Notes under the pieces: model-generated
Told to the model about the DNA's origin: nothing
The model's input: only the letters and a program-made list of their open reading frames with translations
Database searches by the model: none
Shown here: positions 27,030 through 35,716 of the stretch, in pieces
Layout: each line of letters begins with the position of its first letter
Position numbering within the stretch: the stretch's first letter is position 1
Position numbers and translations under genes: made by a program
Assembly: GCF_000379965.1 (NCBI RefSeq)
Contig: NZ_KB904331.1
Coordinates: 186,001-250,000, forward strand
Direction: 5' to 3'
DNA: 64,000 nucleotides
From: Hoylesella nanceiensis DSM 19126 = JCM 15639
GTDB taxonomy: Bacteria > Bacteroidota > Bacteroidia > Bacteroidales > Bacteroidaceae

Positions 27030-27038
27030 ACTTGCATA

Positions 27039-27046
27039 CAAAGGTA
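27039..27046 (-). promoter_or_regulatory. -7 box close to the symporter start
   Basis: Minus strand TACCTTTG, exact TAnnTTTG, ending 9 bp before the ATG at 27029, so the leader would be only a few bases. Confidence 0.45.
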
Positions 27047-27123
27047 AGGCATTCTATTTGTTTATAAATACAAAAGATCGAATATTTATGCGTTGAAATA
27101 TGCAAAAAACTAGTTTTTTTCGC

Positions 27124-27131
27124 TAACTTTG
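27124..27131 (+). promoter_or_regulatory. -7 box upstream of trpB2
   Basis: TAACTTTG, exact TAnnTTTG, about 130 bp before the TrpB ATG. No ORF lies between, so the mRNA would have a 120-base leader. Confidence 0.45.
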
Positions 27132-27261
27132 CAATAATAGGATAATGGCAAATACAATATTTTCAACTCAAAACAACAAAGGAAAAGGATAACAAATATA
27201 TTTAAAATCTTTGCTTTTAAAATTCCTATTTGTAAGTATTCACAATTTAAAAAGATGTAGT

Positions 27262-28629
27262 ATGAGCAAACAAAAAAGGTTCTATCTATCTGAAAAAGAG
27301 CTTCCTACACAATGGTATAACATTCAAGCCGATTTAAAGACGAAGCCTCTTCCCCTGCTTAATCCACAAACTAAAGAGCCAATGGGTGTTGAAGATTTGG
27401 CACATATATTCTCTTTAGAATGTAGTAAACAAGAACTTGATTTCACAAATAGCTGGATTGATATTCCAGAAGAAGTGCTCGATAAATATAAATTCTACAG
27501 ATCTACACCTCTTGTGCGTGCTTATGCATTGGAAAAAGCCTTAGATACACCTGCACATATATACTTTAAGAATGAAAGTGTAAACCCTTTGGGTTCTCAT
27601 AAGGTGAATTCGGCTATTCCACAATGCTATTATTGCAAGCAAGAGGGCACAACTAACGTTACAACTGAAACAGGAGCGGGTCAATGGGGTGCTGCTTTAA
27701 GCTATGCAGCAAGCCTTTTTGGATTGTCGGCAGCAGTGTATCAGGTGAAAGTTAGTATGCAACAAAAGCCCTATCGCAGTAGTATTATGCGCACTTTCGG
27801 GGCTGAAGTAACTGGTTCTCCATCAATGTCGACTCGTGCAGGTAAAGATATTATCACCCGAGATCCACGCCATCCCGGCACATTAGGTACGGCAATATCA
27901 GAAGCTATTGAGCTTGCTACCACCACACCAAATTGTAAATACACTTTAGGTTCGGTGCTTAACCATGTCACTCTACATCAAACTATTATCGGATTAGAGG
28001 CTGAAAAGCAGATGGAAATGGCGGGAGAATATCCTGATAAAATTATTGCTTGCTTCGGAGGAGGTAGTAACTTTGGTGGACTTGCATTCCCATTTATGCG
28101 CCATACCCTTCTTTCTGGCAAGAAAACTGAGTTTATTGCGGCTGAACCAGAGAGCTGTCCAAAACTAACTCGTGGTAAGTTTGAATACGATTTTGGCGAT
28201 GAAGCTGGCTATACGCCTCTTCTTCCAATGTATACTCTAGGGCATGACTTCAAACCTGCAAACATTCACGCTGGCGGTTTGCGCTATCATGGAGCAGGAA
28301 CGCTTGTTTCTCAGCTTATAAAAGATGGATTGATGCGAGGAGAAGACATTCCACAGTTAGAGTCTTTCGATGCAAGTATGCTCTTTGCACGTACCGAAGG
28401 AATCATTCCTGCGCCTGAAAGTGGGCATGCAATTGCCGCTACTATTCGTGAAGCTATTAAGTGCAAAGAATGCGGAGAGGCTAAAGTTCTATTATTTAAC
28501 CTATCTGGTCATGGTCTAATCGATATGACTGCATACGAAAGTTATCTAAATGGTGACTTGCAAAACTATAGCATCTCGGACGAAGAAATCAGTAATTCAT
28601 TGAAAGATGTACCTAAAGTTGAGTTTTAA
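27262..28629 (+). CDS. trpB: TrpB2-type tryptophan synthase beta-like enzyme
   Basis: PLP enzyme joining indole and serine to tryptophan. 455 residues from ATG 27262, longer than TrpB1 (about 400) because of the N-terminal extension typical of TrpB2. The PLP lysine is K114 in N-P-L-G-S-H-K-V-N; T-E-T-G-A-G-Q-W-G carries the catalytic Glu, and C-F-G-G-G-S-N-F-G-G binds the PLP phosphate. No trpA or other trp gene is adjacent. Stand-alone TrpB2 often works in indole rescue or as a serine deaminase-like enzyme; which applies here is unknown. Confidence 0.9.
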   Translation: MSKQKRFYLSEKELPTQWYNIQADLKTKPLPLLNPQTKEPMGVEDLAHIFSLECSKQELDFTNSWIDIPEEVLDKYKFYRSTPLVRAYALEKALDTPAHIYFKNESVNPLGSHKVNSAIPQCYYCKQEGTTNVTTETGAGQWGAALSYAASLFGLSAAVYQVKVSMQQKPYRSSIMRTFGAEVTGSPSMSTRAGKDIITRDPRHPGTLGTAISEAIELATTTPNCKYTLGSVLNHVTLHQTIIGLEAEKQMEMAGEYPDKIIACFGGGSNFGGLAFPFMRHTLLSGKKTEFIAAEPESCPKLTRGKFEYDFGDEAGYTPLLPMYTLGHDFKPANIHAGGLRYHGAGTLVSQLIKDGLMRGEDIPQLESFDASMLFARTEGIIPAPESGHAIAATIREAIKCKECGEAKVLLFNLSGHGLIDMTAYESYLNGDLQNYSISDEEISNSLKDVPKVEF

Positions 28630-28656
28630 TAACTCTTCTTTTATCACATAAAAAGC

Positions 28657-28700
28657 AATAGTGTTAGACACATTGGGCAATCCAATTGTCTAACACTATT
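28657..28700. terminator. Bidirectional terminator between trpB2 and mfd
   Basis: Perfect 14-bp stem AATAGTGTTAGACA (28657-28670) with TGTCTAACACTATT (28687-28700). T-rich tail on the plus side (TTTCTTTT), and A-rich sequence before the left arm gives a T-rich tail on the minus side. It sits between convergent genes, so it can serve both. Confidence 0.8.
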
Positions 28701-28743
28701 TTTCTTTTACACCTTAATATATATGGGCTAACAACAGAATGAC

Positions 28744-31700
28744 TTAGCTCTTTTCTATCGATTGTAGCACCTCTACCGCCTTATTCACTGTTGGAACATC
28801 TGCAATAGTAACCATTCTAAGTCCTTTATGCTCCTTTATATTGCAGCTTCGAGGGTTGTTTCCCACGTAATTAATAAGCCTTCCGAATGCCTCACTCTTA
28901 TAATATGCACTGTTAGTGTTGCCCACTAGCTGCAAATTCATGCGTCCTTGACGAAGTATGATCTTTTCAATTCCCATGTTCTTTCCTAGTCTTCGCAAGG
29001 CAACAACATTCATCAATTCTTCTGCTTGATGTGGAATTTCACCAAAACGGTCTAATAATCGCTGTTTATAGGCATGTAAAGCGTCGTCCGACTCGATATT
29101 ATCTAATTCTCGATAAAGCAACATTCGCTCGCTACTTCCAGGCACATAGCTATCTGGGAAGTACATTTCTAGGTCAGAATCCACCGCACAATCTTCCACA
29201 AAGTCACTCGCTTTAATGGCTTCTCCTGCATCGATTTGCTCCTGATATAAATCGAAGAACTCATCATTCTTTAGCTCTGTAACAGCCTGAGTCAATATTT
29301 TTTGATAGGTTTCGTAACCCAAATCTTCTATAAAACCGCTTTGTTCAGAGCCAAGAAGATTGCCCGCACCTCGTATATCCAAGTCTTGCATCGACAAACT
29401 AAAGCCACTTCCCAATTCAGAAAAGGTCTCTAAAGCCTCTAACCTGCGTCTTGCATCTTGCTTAAGTAGGCTCTTTGGGGGCGCAAGAAGATAACAAAAG
29501 GCCTTTCGATTACTTCTTCCTACACGTCCACGCATTTGATGTAGGTCGGATAAACCGAAGCGATGCGCATCATTTATGATGATAGTGTTGGCATTAGAGA
29601 TATCTATTCCACTCTCAATGATGGTTGTTGAGAGCAAAACATCATAATCATGATTCATAAAGCCCATAATGATTTGCTCTAATTCTTCAGGCTGCATGCG
29701 TCCATGCCCTATCGCAACACGACAATCGGGGATATATTTTAAGATGAGATTCGATAGCTCTTGCAAGTTACTTATGCGGTCGTTCACGAAATATACTTGT
29801 CCATTACGACTCATTTCGAAGTTTATTGCATCTCGAATAACATCTGACGAGAACTCAGAAAGCTCCGTATGAATAGGATAACGGTTAGGAGGTGGAGTGC
29901 GAATGATACTCATGTCTCTTGCTCCCATTAACGAAAACTGAAGTGTTCGTGGTATAGGTGTGGCCGACATCGTGAGTGTATCGACGTTAGTTTTAATGGT
30001 TCTAAGCTTTTCTTTCACCGAAACGCCAAACTTTTGCTCTTCATCTATAATCAAAAGACCTAAGTCATGCCACTTAACTGTTTTGCTAATGAGTTTATGA
30101 GTGCCTATAAGTATGTTTAAATCGCCCTTCTCTAGGTCGGCAAGAACTTGCTTTGTTTGCTTTGCTGTGCGTGCTCTTGAAAGATAATCTACCTTTACTG
30201 GCAAGCCTTTTAAGCGTGAACTAAAGCTTTGAAAGTGCTGATATGCCAACACAGTTGTAGGCACTAGCACCGCAACTTGTTTGTTGTCGCAAGCCGCTTT
30301 GAATGCTGCTCGAATGGCAACTTCGGTCTTTCCGAACCCAACATCACCGCAAACGAGTCGATCCATGGGTCTTCCGCTCTCCATATCGGCTTTAACTTCT
30401 TGAGTAGCCCTTAGCTGATCGGGTGTATCTTCATATAAAAAGCTGGCTTCAAGCTCATGTTGTAGGAACGAATCGACGCTAAAAGCAAAGCCTTTTTCAT
30501 GTCTTCTCTTGGCATAAAGCTTAATCAAATCACGAGCAATGTCTTTTATTCGCTTCTTAGTTCGCTCTTTAATACGTTCCCAAGCACCTGTTCCTAAGGT
30601 AGAAAGGCGTGGTGGTTGCTCTGTATCTCCACGTTTATACTTGCTGATTTTATAGAGAGAATGAATCGAAATATCTACTTTATCATTGTTATTGTAAATG
30701 ATTCGAATCATTTCTTGATAGCTTTCGCCACTTGGAACACGCACTAATCCACCAAATTTACCTATTCCAAAGTCCACATGAACAATGAAATCACCTGGTT
30801 CCATCTCCTGTAATTCCTTTAAAGTCAATGCCATTTTACCTGAACGGGCGCTATCTGACTTCAAATTATACTTGTGGAAACGATCGAATATCTGATGATC
30901 TGTAAAGAAACAAACCCCTAAATCATTATCAATAAAGCCCTCATGAATAGTCTTATCCACTGAGATAAAGTCTAATTTCTTTATCTCTGACACCTTAACC
31001 GTTTCGTTTTTCTCATTTACTTCGCTATTCAATATATCATATAAACGCTGCTGTTGCTTGGCACTATCAGCAAAGATATAGAGCTTATAGCCTTTTAATA
31101 GAAAGTCTTCGAAGGTCTTTTTCAACAATTCGAAGTTCTTATGAAAGAGCGGTTGAGGTGTTATATTGAACTCGATAGTGGCATTTGGGATAGCAACAGG
31201 AGACGAACCAAACTCAATTCGCTTTACTTTCGAAATATCATCAACAAACATCGAAGCACTACATAATATGTTTTCACGACACAATTCACGCTGTATTTCA
31301 GCTTGTTCTTGCTCTGTTGCGCCCGAAAGACGCTCTGTTATAGCGGCAGAAGTAAAACCTTCACGATAGATATTATCTATTGTTTGATGCACAAACGATT
31401 GGTCTTTCATTGCCACAATAGCCCCTTGGGGCAAGAAACGCAATAAAGGTACTCGCTCATTAGTCTCTGTTGACAATTCAGGTAATATCTCAATACTTTC
31501 CTTTTTATCACGAGATAGCTGACTTTCGATATCGAATGTGCGGATAGAATCTACCTCATCGCCAAAGAAATCGACACGATAAGGATATTCATGAGAAAAC
31601 GAATAGATGTCTAAAAGACTGCCTCTTATAGCAAATTGACCTGGTTCATAAACGTAATCACATTCGTTAAAGCCCAATTCTAATAGCCTTTTACGCAGTT

Positions 31701-32187
31701 CTACAAGGTCTATTACCTGCGAAACAGCCACTTTCACCACCTTATCGCTTATCAATTGCTTCGAAACCACCATCTCTGCAATGGCTTCGGGATAGCTAAC
31801 GATAAACAAAGCCTGCTTATTGAGGGTGTCAGAGCTTTCTTTTGCCGATAGAGTTGCAAGTACTTCGGTTCGCAAAATCTCACTTGCGGGATCGTGTTGA
31901 CCATATTTCACAGCCCTTCTGTATGATGATGGAAAGAACATTACTTGCTCTTTACCCATTATTTGCGCTAAATCGTTATAGAAATAGCCTGCTTCGTCGG
32001 CATCAGAAAGAATAAAAACAAATACTTGTTGTGCTTTTGGCGCAACCGAAGCAAATAGCAATGGAACTGCAGATGCTTTGATGTTTTTTAGCCAAATGGT
32101 GTTTGTTGCGTTATCACTGAGTGTCTTACGTAGGGCAATAGCTTGTGGCAAAGCCCCATATAGTGTAGCTATGTCGCTAAGTTTCAT
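28744..32187 (-). CDS. mfd: Transcription-repair coupling factor Mfd
   Basis: 1147-residue ATPase that removes RNA polymerase stalled at DNA damage and recruits UvrA. Domains in order: UvrB-like N-terminal region (to about 330), the CarD-like RNA-polymerase-interaction domain (around 475-560, with G-D-F-I-V-H-V-D-F-G-I-G), the RecG-like helicase with Walker A G-D-V-G-F-G-K-T-E and the D-E-E-Q-K-F-G-V box, then TRG and the C-terminal inhibitory domain. Usual family length (about 1100-1150), no sign of damage. Separated from the upstream GT2 gene by a strong terminator. Confidence 0.97.
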   Translation of the reverse strand: MKLSDIATLYGALPQAIALRKTLSDNATNTIWLKNIKASAVPLLFASVAPKAQQVFVFILSDADEAGYFYNDLAQIMGKEQVMFFPSSYRRAVKYGQHDPASEILRTEVLATLSAKESSDTLNKQALFIVSYPEAIAEMVVSKQLISDKVVKVAVSQVIDLVELRKRLLELGFNECDYVYEPGQFAIRGSLLDIYSFSHEYPYRVDFFGDEVDSIRTFDIESQLSRDKKESIEILPELSTETNERVPLLRFLPQGAIVAMKDQSFVHQTIDNIYREGFTSAAITERLSGATEQEQAEIQRELCRENILCSASMFVDDISKVKRIEFGSSPVAIPNATIEFNITPQPLFHKNFELLKKTFEDFLLKGYKLYIFADSAKQQQRLYDILNSEVNEKNETVKVSEIKKLDFISVDKTIHEGFIDNDLGVCFFTDHQIFDRFHKYNLKSDSARSGKMALTLKELQEMEPGDFIVHVDFGIGKFGGLVRVPSGESYQEMIRIIYNNNDKVDISIHSLYKISKYKRGDTEQPPRLSTLGTGAWERIKERTKKRIKDIARDLIKLYAKRRHEKGFAFSVDSFLQHELEASFLYEDTPDQLRATQEVKADMESGRPMDRLVCGDVGFGKTEVAIRAAFKAACDNKQVAVLVPTTVLAYQHFQSFSSRLKGLPVKVDYLSRARTAKQTKQVLADLEKGDLNILIGTHKLISKTVKWHDLGLLIIDEEQKFGVSVKEKLRTIKTNVDTLTMSATPIPRTLQFSLMGARDMSIIRTPPPNRYPIHTELSEFSSDVIRDAINFEMSRNGQVYFVNDRISNLQELSNLILKYIPDCRVAIGHGRMQPEELEQIIMGFMNHDYDVLLSTTIIESGIDISNANTIIINDAHRFGLSDLHQMRGRVGRSNRKAFCYLLAPPKSLLKQDARRRLEALETFSELGSGFSLSMQDLDIRGAGNLLGSEQSGFIEDLGYETYQKILTQAVTELKNDEFFDLYQEQIDAGEAIKASDFVEDCAVDSDLEMYFPDSYVPGSSERMLLYRELDNIESDDALHAYKQRLLDRFGEIPHQAEELMNVVALRRLGKNMGIEKIILRQGRMNLQLVGNTNSAYYKSEAFGRLINYVGNNPRSCNIKEHKGLRMVTIADVPTVNKAVEVLQSIEKS

Positions 32188-32221
32188 TAAATACTACTAT
32201 TTAAAACAATAATGTTTATAA

Positions 32222-32257
32222 AAGAAAAGGGCATGAATCGAGTTTGTCGATTCATGC
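32222..32257 (-). terminator. Terminator after the dolichol-phosphate-mannose-synthase-like gene
   Basis: Perfect 11-bp stem GCATGAATCGA (32231-32241) with TCGATTCATGC (32247-32257), 5-base loop. On the minus strand it is followed by CCTTTTCTTTT. It isolates mfd from the upstream gene. Confidence 0.8.
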
Positions 32258-32269
32258 TTATTATTGCTA

Positions 32270-33019
32270 TTAATGGCTTATCTTGGGATATTTTCTAAAC
32301 CAACCGTCCCATCGAAGGCGCATCACTCCAAAGAAAGCTTCACCAAATATGCCTCCGCTCATTTTGCTAACACCTTCTTGTCGATTCACAAATACAACAG
32401 GAACTTCTTTTATTTTGAATCCAATTTTATAGGCTGTATATTTCATTTCGATTTGAAATCCATAGCCTTTAAATCTTACTTGGTCTAAAGGAATAGTTTC
32501 TAACACCTTTCTTCGATAGCATTTAAAGCCCGCAGTAGTGTCGTGTACCTTAAAACCAGTGATGAAACGAACATATTTCGATGCGAAATAGCTCATCAAC
32601 ACTCGTCCTATTGGCCAGTTCACAACGTTCACTCCACTTACATATCGTGAGCCAATTGCTACATCATAGCCTTCTTGTGCGCATGCATTGTATAGTCGTG
32701 GAAGATCGGAAGGAGCGTGACTAAAATCGGCATCCATTTCAAATACATAGTCGTAGTTGTTTTCTAATGCCCATTTAAAGCCTGTTATGTAGGCTGTTCC
32801 TAATCCTAATTTACCTTGACGTTCTATCAAAAAGAGTCGATCTGCAAACTCTTCGGCTTGCAAACGTTGAACAATTGATGCGGTTCCGTCGGGACTTCCA
32901 TCGTCAATTATCAATATATGAAAACATTTTTCCAATGCAAATACTGCTCGAATGATGTTTTCTACATTCTCCTTTTCATTATAAGTGGGAATGATTACAA
33001 TGCTGTCGCTTTGATTCAT
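32270..33019 (-). CDS. Polyprenol-phosphate glycosyltransferase, GT2 (DPM1-like)
   Basis: 249 residues from ATG 33019. Predicted to make a polyprenyl-phosphate-linked sugar at the cytoplasmic face, like dolichol-phosphate mannose synthase. Motifs: V-I-I-P-T-Y-N-E-K-E-N at the N-terminus, I-D-D-G-S-P-D-G-T, and the metal site E-M-D-A-D-F-S-H; D-T-T-A-G-F-K-C-Y and the R-F-K-G-Y-G-F segment are typical of DPM1. No C-terminal membrane domain, so it is the short soluble type. Sits alone with its own -7 box (33038-33045). Confidence 0.88.
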   Translation of the reverse strand: MNQSDSIVIIPTYNEKENVENIIRAVFALEKCFHILIIDDGSPDGTASIVQRLQAEEFADRLFLIERQGKLGLGTAYITGFKWALENNYDYVFEMDADFSHAPSDLPRLYNACAQEGYDVAIGSRYVSGVNVVNWPIGRVLMSYFASKYVRFITGFKVHDTTAGFKCYRRKVLETIPLDQVRFKGYGFQIEMKYTAYKIGFKIKEVPVVFVNRQEGVSKMSGGIFGEAFFGVMRLRWDGWFRKYPKISH

Positions 33020-33037
33020 ACACATAACTATATTATG

Positions 33038-33045
33038 CAAAGTTA
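33038..33045 (-). promoter_or_regulatory. -7 box for the DPM1-like gene
   Basis: Minus strand TAACTTTG, exact TAnnTTTG, 18 bp before the ATG at 33019. Confidence 0.5.
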
Positions 33046-33102
33046 GCGTTTTTTATTGAGAACCACCATCTTTAAGTTCTTTTTTACGTACTTGTAACAA
33101 GA

Positions 33103-33139
33103 AAAAAGAGAATATGTTGTTCATAAACATATCCTCTTT
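33103..33139 (-). terminator. Terminator of the OhrR-like regulator
   Basis: AAAGAGAATATGTT (33105-33118) pairs with AACATATCCTCTTT (33126-33139) with one mismatch; on the minus strand it is followed by TTTTTTCTTG. About 30 bp past the stop of the gene at 33168. Confidence 0.7.
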
Positions 33140-33167
33140 CAATTATAATTATTAATAATCTAAAACA

Positions 33168-33614
33168 TCACTCTGTTTCTTTCAATTTCTGAATATAATC
33201 GTCTAACACAGGAATAAGCTTCGAAAGTGCTTCTGCATCGACATTATTTTCGTTCATTGCATCGAGCATATACCCTGGAATTTTGGCTGCTTTTTCTTTC
33301 ATTTCTTTACCCTTTGGGGTTAAATAAACCAGCTGTTGGCGTTTATCCTTATCGCTATTGTGTCGAGCAACAAGGTCTTGAGCCTCCATTCGCTTTATAA
33401 GTGGCGAAATGGTGTTGATTCCTAAGAGCAGAGTTTTGCCGATATCGTTAATGGGTTGATCGTCTTTTTCCCATAGAACCAATAGCACTAAATATTGAGT
33501 ATAAGTGATACCGAGTTGCTTTAAGAATGGTTCGTAGGTTTGAGTTGTGAGCCTACTGGCCGTATAAAGACGAAAACACAATTGTCTTTCTAATTTTAGT
33601 TGATCATACGTCAT
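33168..33614 (-). CDS. MarR-family regulator, OhrR-like redox sensor
   Basis: 148 residues from ATG 33614. Winged-helix DNA-binding repressor. The N-terminal L-E-R-Q-L-C-F-R-L-Y-T-A-S-R segment matches the peroxide-sensing Cys region of OhrR, and Q-Y-L-V-L-L-V-L-W-E-K-D plus the wing D-K-D-K-R-Q-Q-L-V-Y-L-T are family hallmarks. No second C-terminal Cys pair is seen, so it is a one-Cys type. It lies 140 bp downstream of glutathione peroxidase 2 on the same strand, suggesting control of peroxide defence. Target operator not identified. Confidence 0.85.
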   Translation of the reverse strand: MTYDQLKLERQLCFRLYTASRLTTQTYEPFLKQLGITYTQYLVLLVLWEKDDQPINDIGKTLLLGINTISPLIKRMEAQDLVARHNSDKDKRQQLVYLTPKGKEMKEKAAKIPGYMLDAMNENNVDAEALSKLIPVLDDYIQKLKETE

Positions 33615-33756
33615 GATAAAATTGATTTTAATACAAAGATTTTCTGTTTGCATTTCGATTGTAAAGCCGTGAAAATCTCTGCCTACTTACATCTTACTTT
33701 TGTATGTTCAACCCCGATTTATTACGTTTTACTTGTTCTAACTACAATCAATTGCC

Positions 33757-34305
33757 TTATAAAAGACCCTTGATGCACTCTTCTACTTTAGCAAAATCTT
33801 CTGTAGGTTCAAAGCGTGCAACTACTTTTCCCTCACGATTTACAACGAACTTAGTGAAGTTCCATTGAATATCATCTTTGCTTCTTGGGGTTGAATTACA
33901 TTCATTATAGAGTTGTTCCATAATTGCTGCAAGCTTTTCTTCATAGGCATTGCCAGCATATCCCTTTTCTTTTTTAAGCCAAGTGTATAGAGGAAGCTCG
34001 TTAGCACCATTCACTTCAGATTTCTTGAATTGTGGGAATGTTGTGCCAAACTTCATTGTACAGAACTCTGTTATCTCGCTATCAGAACCTGGAGCTTGAT
34101 GTCCAAACTGGTCACAAGGCACATCTAACACCTCAAGTCCTTTGTCTTTCAATCTACTATAAGCCTCTTCTAGTTGCTCATATTGTGGAGTAAAGCCACA
34201 ACCTGTTGCAGTGTTTACAATTAAAAGTACCTTACCTTTATATTGTTCTAGGCTTACTTCGTTACCTTTTTTGTCTGTTAAACTAAAGTTATAAACTGTT
34301 TCCAT
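33757..34305 (-). CDS. Glutathione peroxidase-family thiol peroxidase (copy 2)
   Basis: 182 residues from the second of two adjacent ATGs, aligning with the start of copy 1. Peroxidatic Cys in N-T-A-T-G-C-G-F-T-P-Q-Y. The F-P-C-N-Q-F motif is changed to V-P-C-D-Q-F-G-H-Q, and Q-W-N-F-T-K-F is intact. It differs from copy 1 at many positions, so it is an old duplicate rather than a recent copy. The OhrR-like regulator follows on the same strand. Promoter box at 34403-34410. Confidence 0.92.
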   Translation of the reverse strand: METVYNFSLTDKKGNEVSLEQYKGKVLLIVNTATGCGFTPQYEQLEEAYSRLKDKGLEVLDVPCDQFGHQAPGSDSEITEFCTMKFGTTFPQFKKSEVNGANELPLYTWLKKEKGYAGNAYEEKLAAIMEQLYNECNSTPRSKDDIQWNFTKFVVNREGKVVARFEPTEDFAKVEECIKGLL

Positions 34306-34402
34306 CATCTTTTTCCGTTTTAATTGTTATTGAAATGTTTATTATTATACTATTCTTAAAATTTTATCTGTGTCGAAATAGATGTTTTTCTAAGTGACAA
34401 TG

Positions 34403-34410
34403 CAAAGATA
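34403..34410 (-). promoter_or_regulatory. -7 box for glutathione peroxidase 2
   Basis: Minus strand TATCTTTG, exact TAnnTTTG and identical to the box of copy 1, about 97 bp before the ATG. Confidence 0.5.
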
Positions 34411-34474
34411 TAATTTTAATTTTAATATCGCAAACGACATAACCATACTTTAACTTCTTTTCAACTATATCGCC

Positions 34475-34557
34475 CACGATACTTAATAACTTTACCTTTG
34501 TTAACTTGTATCGTGCTCGACATAATCCACTTTCTAAGAAATCAACTTCTTAAAGTG
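34475..34557 (+). other. Orphan promoter-like box inside paired hairpins (possible small RNA)
   Basis: Inverted repeat CACGATAC (34475-34482) and GTATCGTG (34508-34515) encloses TACCTTTG (34493-34500), an exact TAnnTTTG box on the plus strand. A second hairpin follows: CACTTTCTAAGAA (34528-34540) with TTCTTAAAGTG (34547-34557). No ORF follows on the plus strand before the minus-strand plsC. Could be a small RNA start, an operator or chance. Confidence 0.3.
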
Positions 34558-34704
34558 CAGCCCTTTCTACATATATAGAATAAGATAAAAAGAAAATAAA
34601 GGCGATATTGTACTGCAGATAAAAAGAAATTTAGAAACACTTATGCCATACTATAGAAAAAGGAGTTGAGTTATTGATTTTCAATGAGATAGAAAGAGGT
34701 ATTT

Positions 34705-34792
34705 AAAAGGAATGCTTTTACATTGCAAACACATTGCTTTTGTGATGCAATGTCAATGTTTTTAGGATGAAAAGTGATTGCTTTTATTCTTC
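34705..34792 (-). repeat. 22-bp tetrad element 6 (four units), apparently reversed
   Basis: Units start at 34705, 34727, 34749 and 34771. Here the TTTT arm is the better conserved one, so the element fits the family best when read on the minus strand, unlike most others. It lies upstream of peroxidase 2 and downstream of plsC, both minus strand, in a 650-bp gap. Confidence 0.78.
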
Positions 34793-34957
34793 AAGAGTAA
34801 TAATGACACACAGAAAAGCTTCATCATTGCACCGAAAAGAATAGAAAAGAAGCCATAAAAAGAAAAGTGGTGCAACTGCATTGGTTCTGCAATTACACCA
34901 CTATCATAAGATTTGTCTTATCTAAAAAATATACTATTCAATAGTTATCTTTGCGGT

Positions 34958-35716
34958 TTATTGGTCGGGATTTGCAACAAATCCTTGATATTCTTTCACC
35001 AACCCGCTCATCACCACTTGATAACTCTCCTCGAGTAGGGCTTTAATATTTTCTGCCCCCTGCCCTTTTGGCTCGATAGGTTGATGAATGGTGAGTTTTA
35101 AAGGGTGCCAATTTACCCAACGCATATCACGAGTTCGAGGCATAACATCGAACGATCCGTTGATGGTTATAGGCACAATGGGTAGTTGAAGCTCATCGGC
35201 AAGATTGAAAGAGCCACGTTTAAACACCCCCATATGGCCAGTAAACGAGCGTGCTCCCTCTGGAAATATCATTAAAGACATTCCTTGTTGCAACACCGAA
35301 CGTGCATGATCGATGGTTTCTTTCACCTTCTTTGGGGTGCGTTTATCTACAAAAATATGATGAGCAGCTGCGCAAGCACGACCCACAAAGGGCATTTTGC
35401 GCAATTGGTGTTTCATCATCCATTTGAAATTACGACCTAAAAATCCGTAAATTAAAAAGATGTCGAAAGCACCTTGATGGTTACTCACAAAAACATAAGA
35501 TTGTCCCTTCTTTAAATGCTCACGTCCTTCGACCTTAACAGGCAAAAGAAGTAGGGCGAGAACCACACGTCCCCATATCATTCCAGGATAGTAACCCCAA
35601 AAGTTTCCGTTACCTATTGTGCAACCAATGGTGGTTGTTAGGGCTGTTAACAACGTGGCAATAGCAATGAGAGGCAGTGCTATAAAAAGCTGATAAATGC
35701 GATATAAGAGTGTCAT
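34958..35716 (-). CDS. plsC: 1-acyl-sn-glycerol-3-phosphate acyltransferase
   Basis: 252 residues. Adds the second acyl chain in phosphatidic acid synthesis at the inner membrane. A hydrophobic N-terminal helix is followed by the HX4D-type motif N-H-Q-G-A-F-D and the F-P-E-G-A-R-S glycerol-phosphate-binding motif, with I-V-P-I-T-I-N-G-S downstream. The start overlaps the metallophosphoesterase stop by 4 bp, so the two are translationally coupled and may both serve membrane lipid metabolism. Confidence 0.92.
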   Translation of the reverse strand: MTLLYRIYQLFIALPLIAIATLLTALTTTIGCTIGNGNFWGYYPGMIWGRVVLALLLLPVKVEGREHLKKGQSYVFVSNHQGAFDIFLIYGFLGRNFKWMMKHQLRKMPFVGRACAAAHHIFVDKRTPKKVKETIDHARSVLQQGMSLMIFPEGARSFTGHMGVFKRGSFNLADELQLPIVPITINGSFDVMPRTRDMRWVNWHPLKLTIHQPIEPKGQGAENIKALLEESYQVVMSGLVKEYQGFVANPDQ

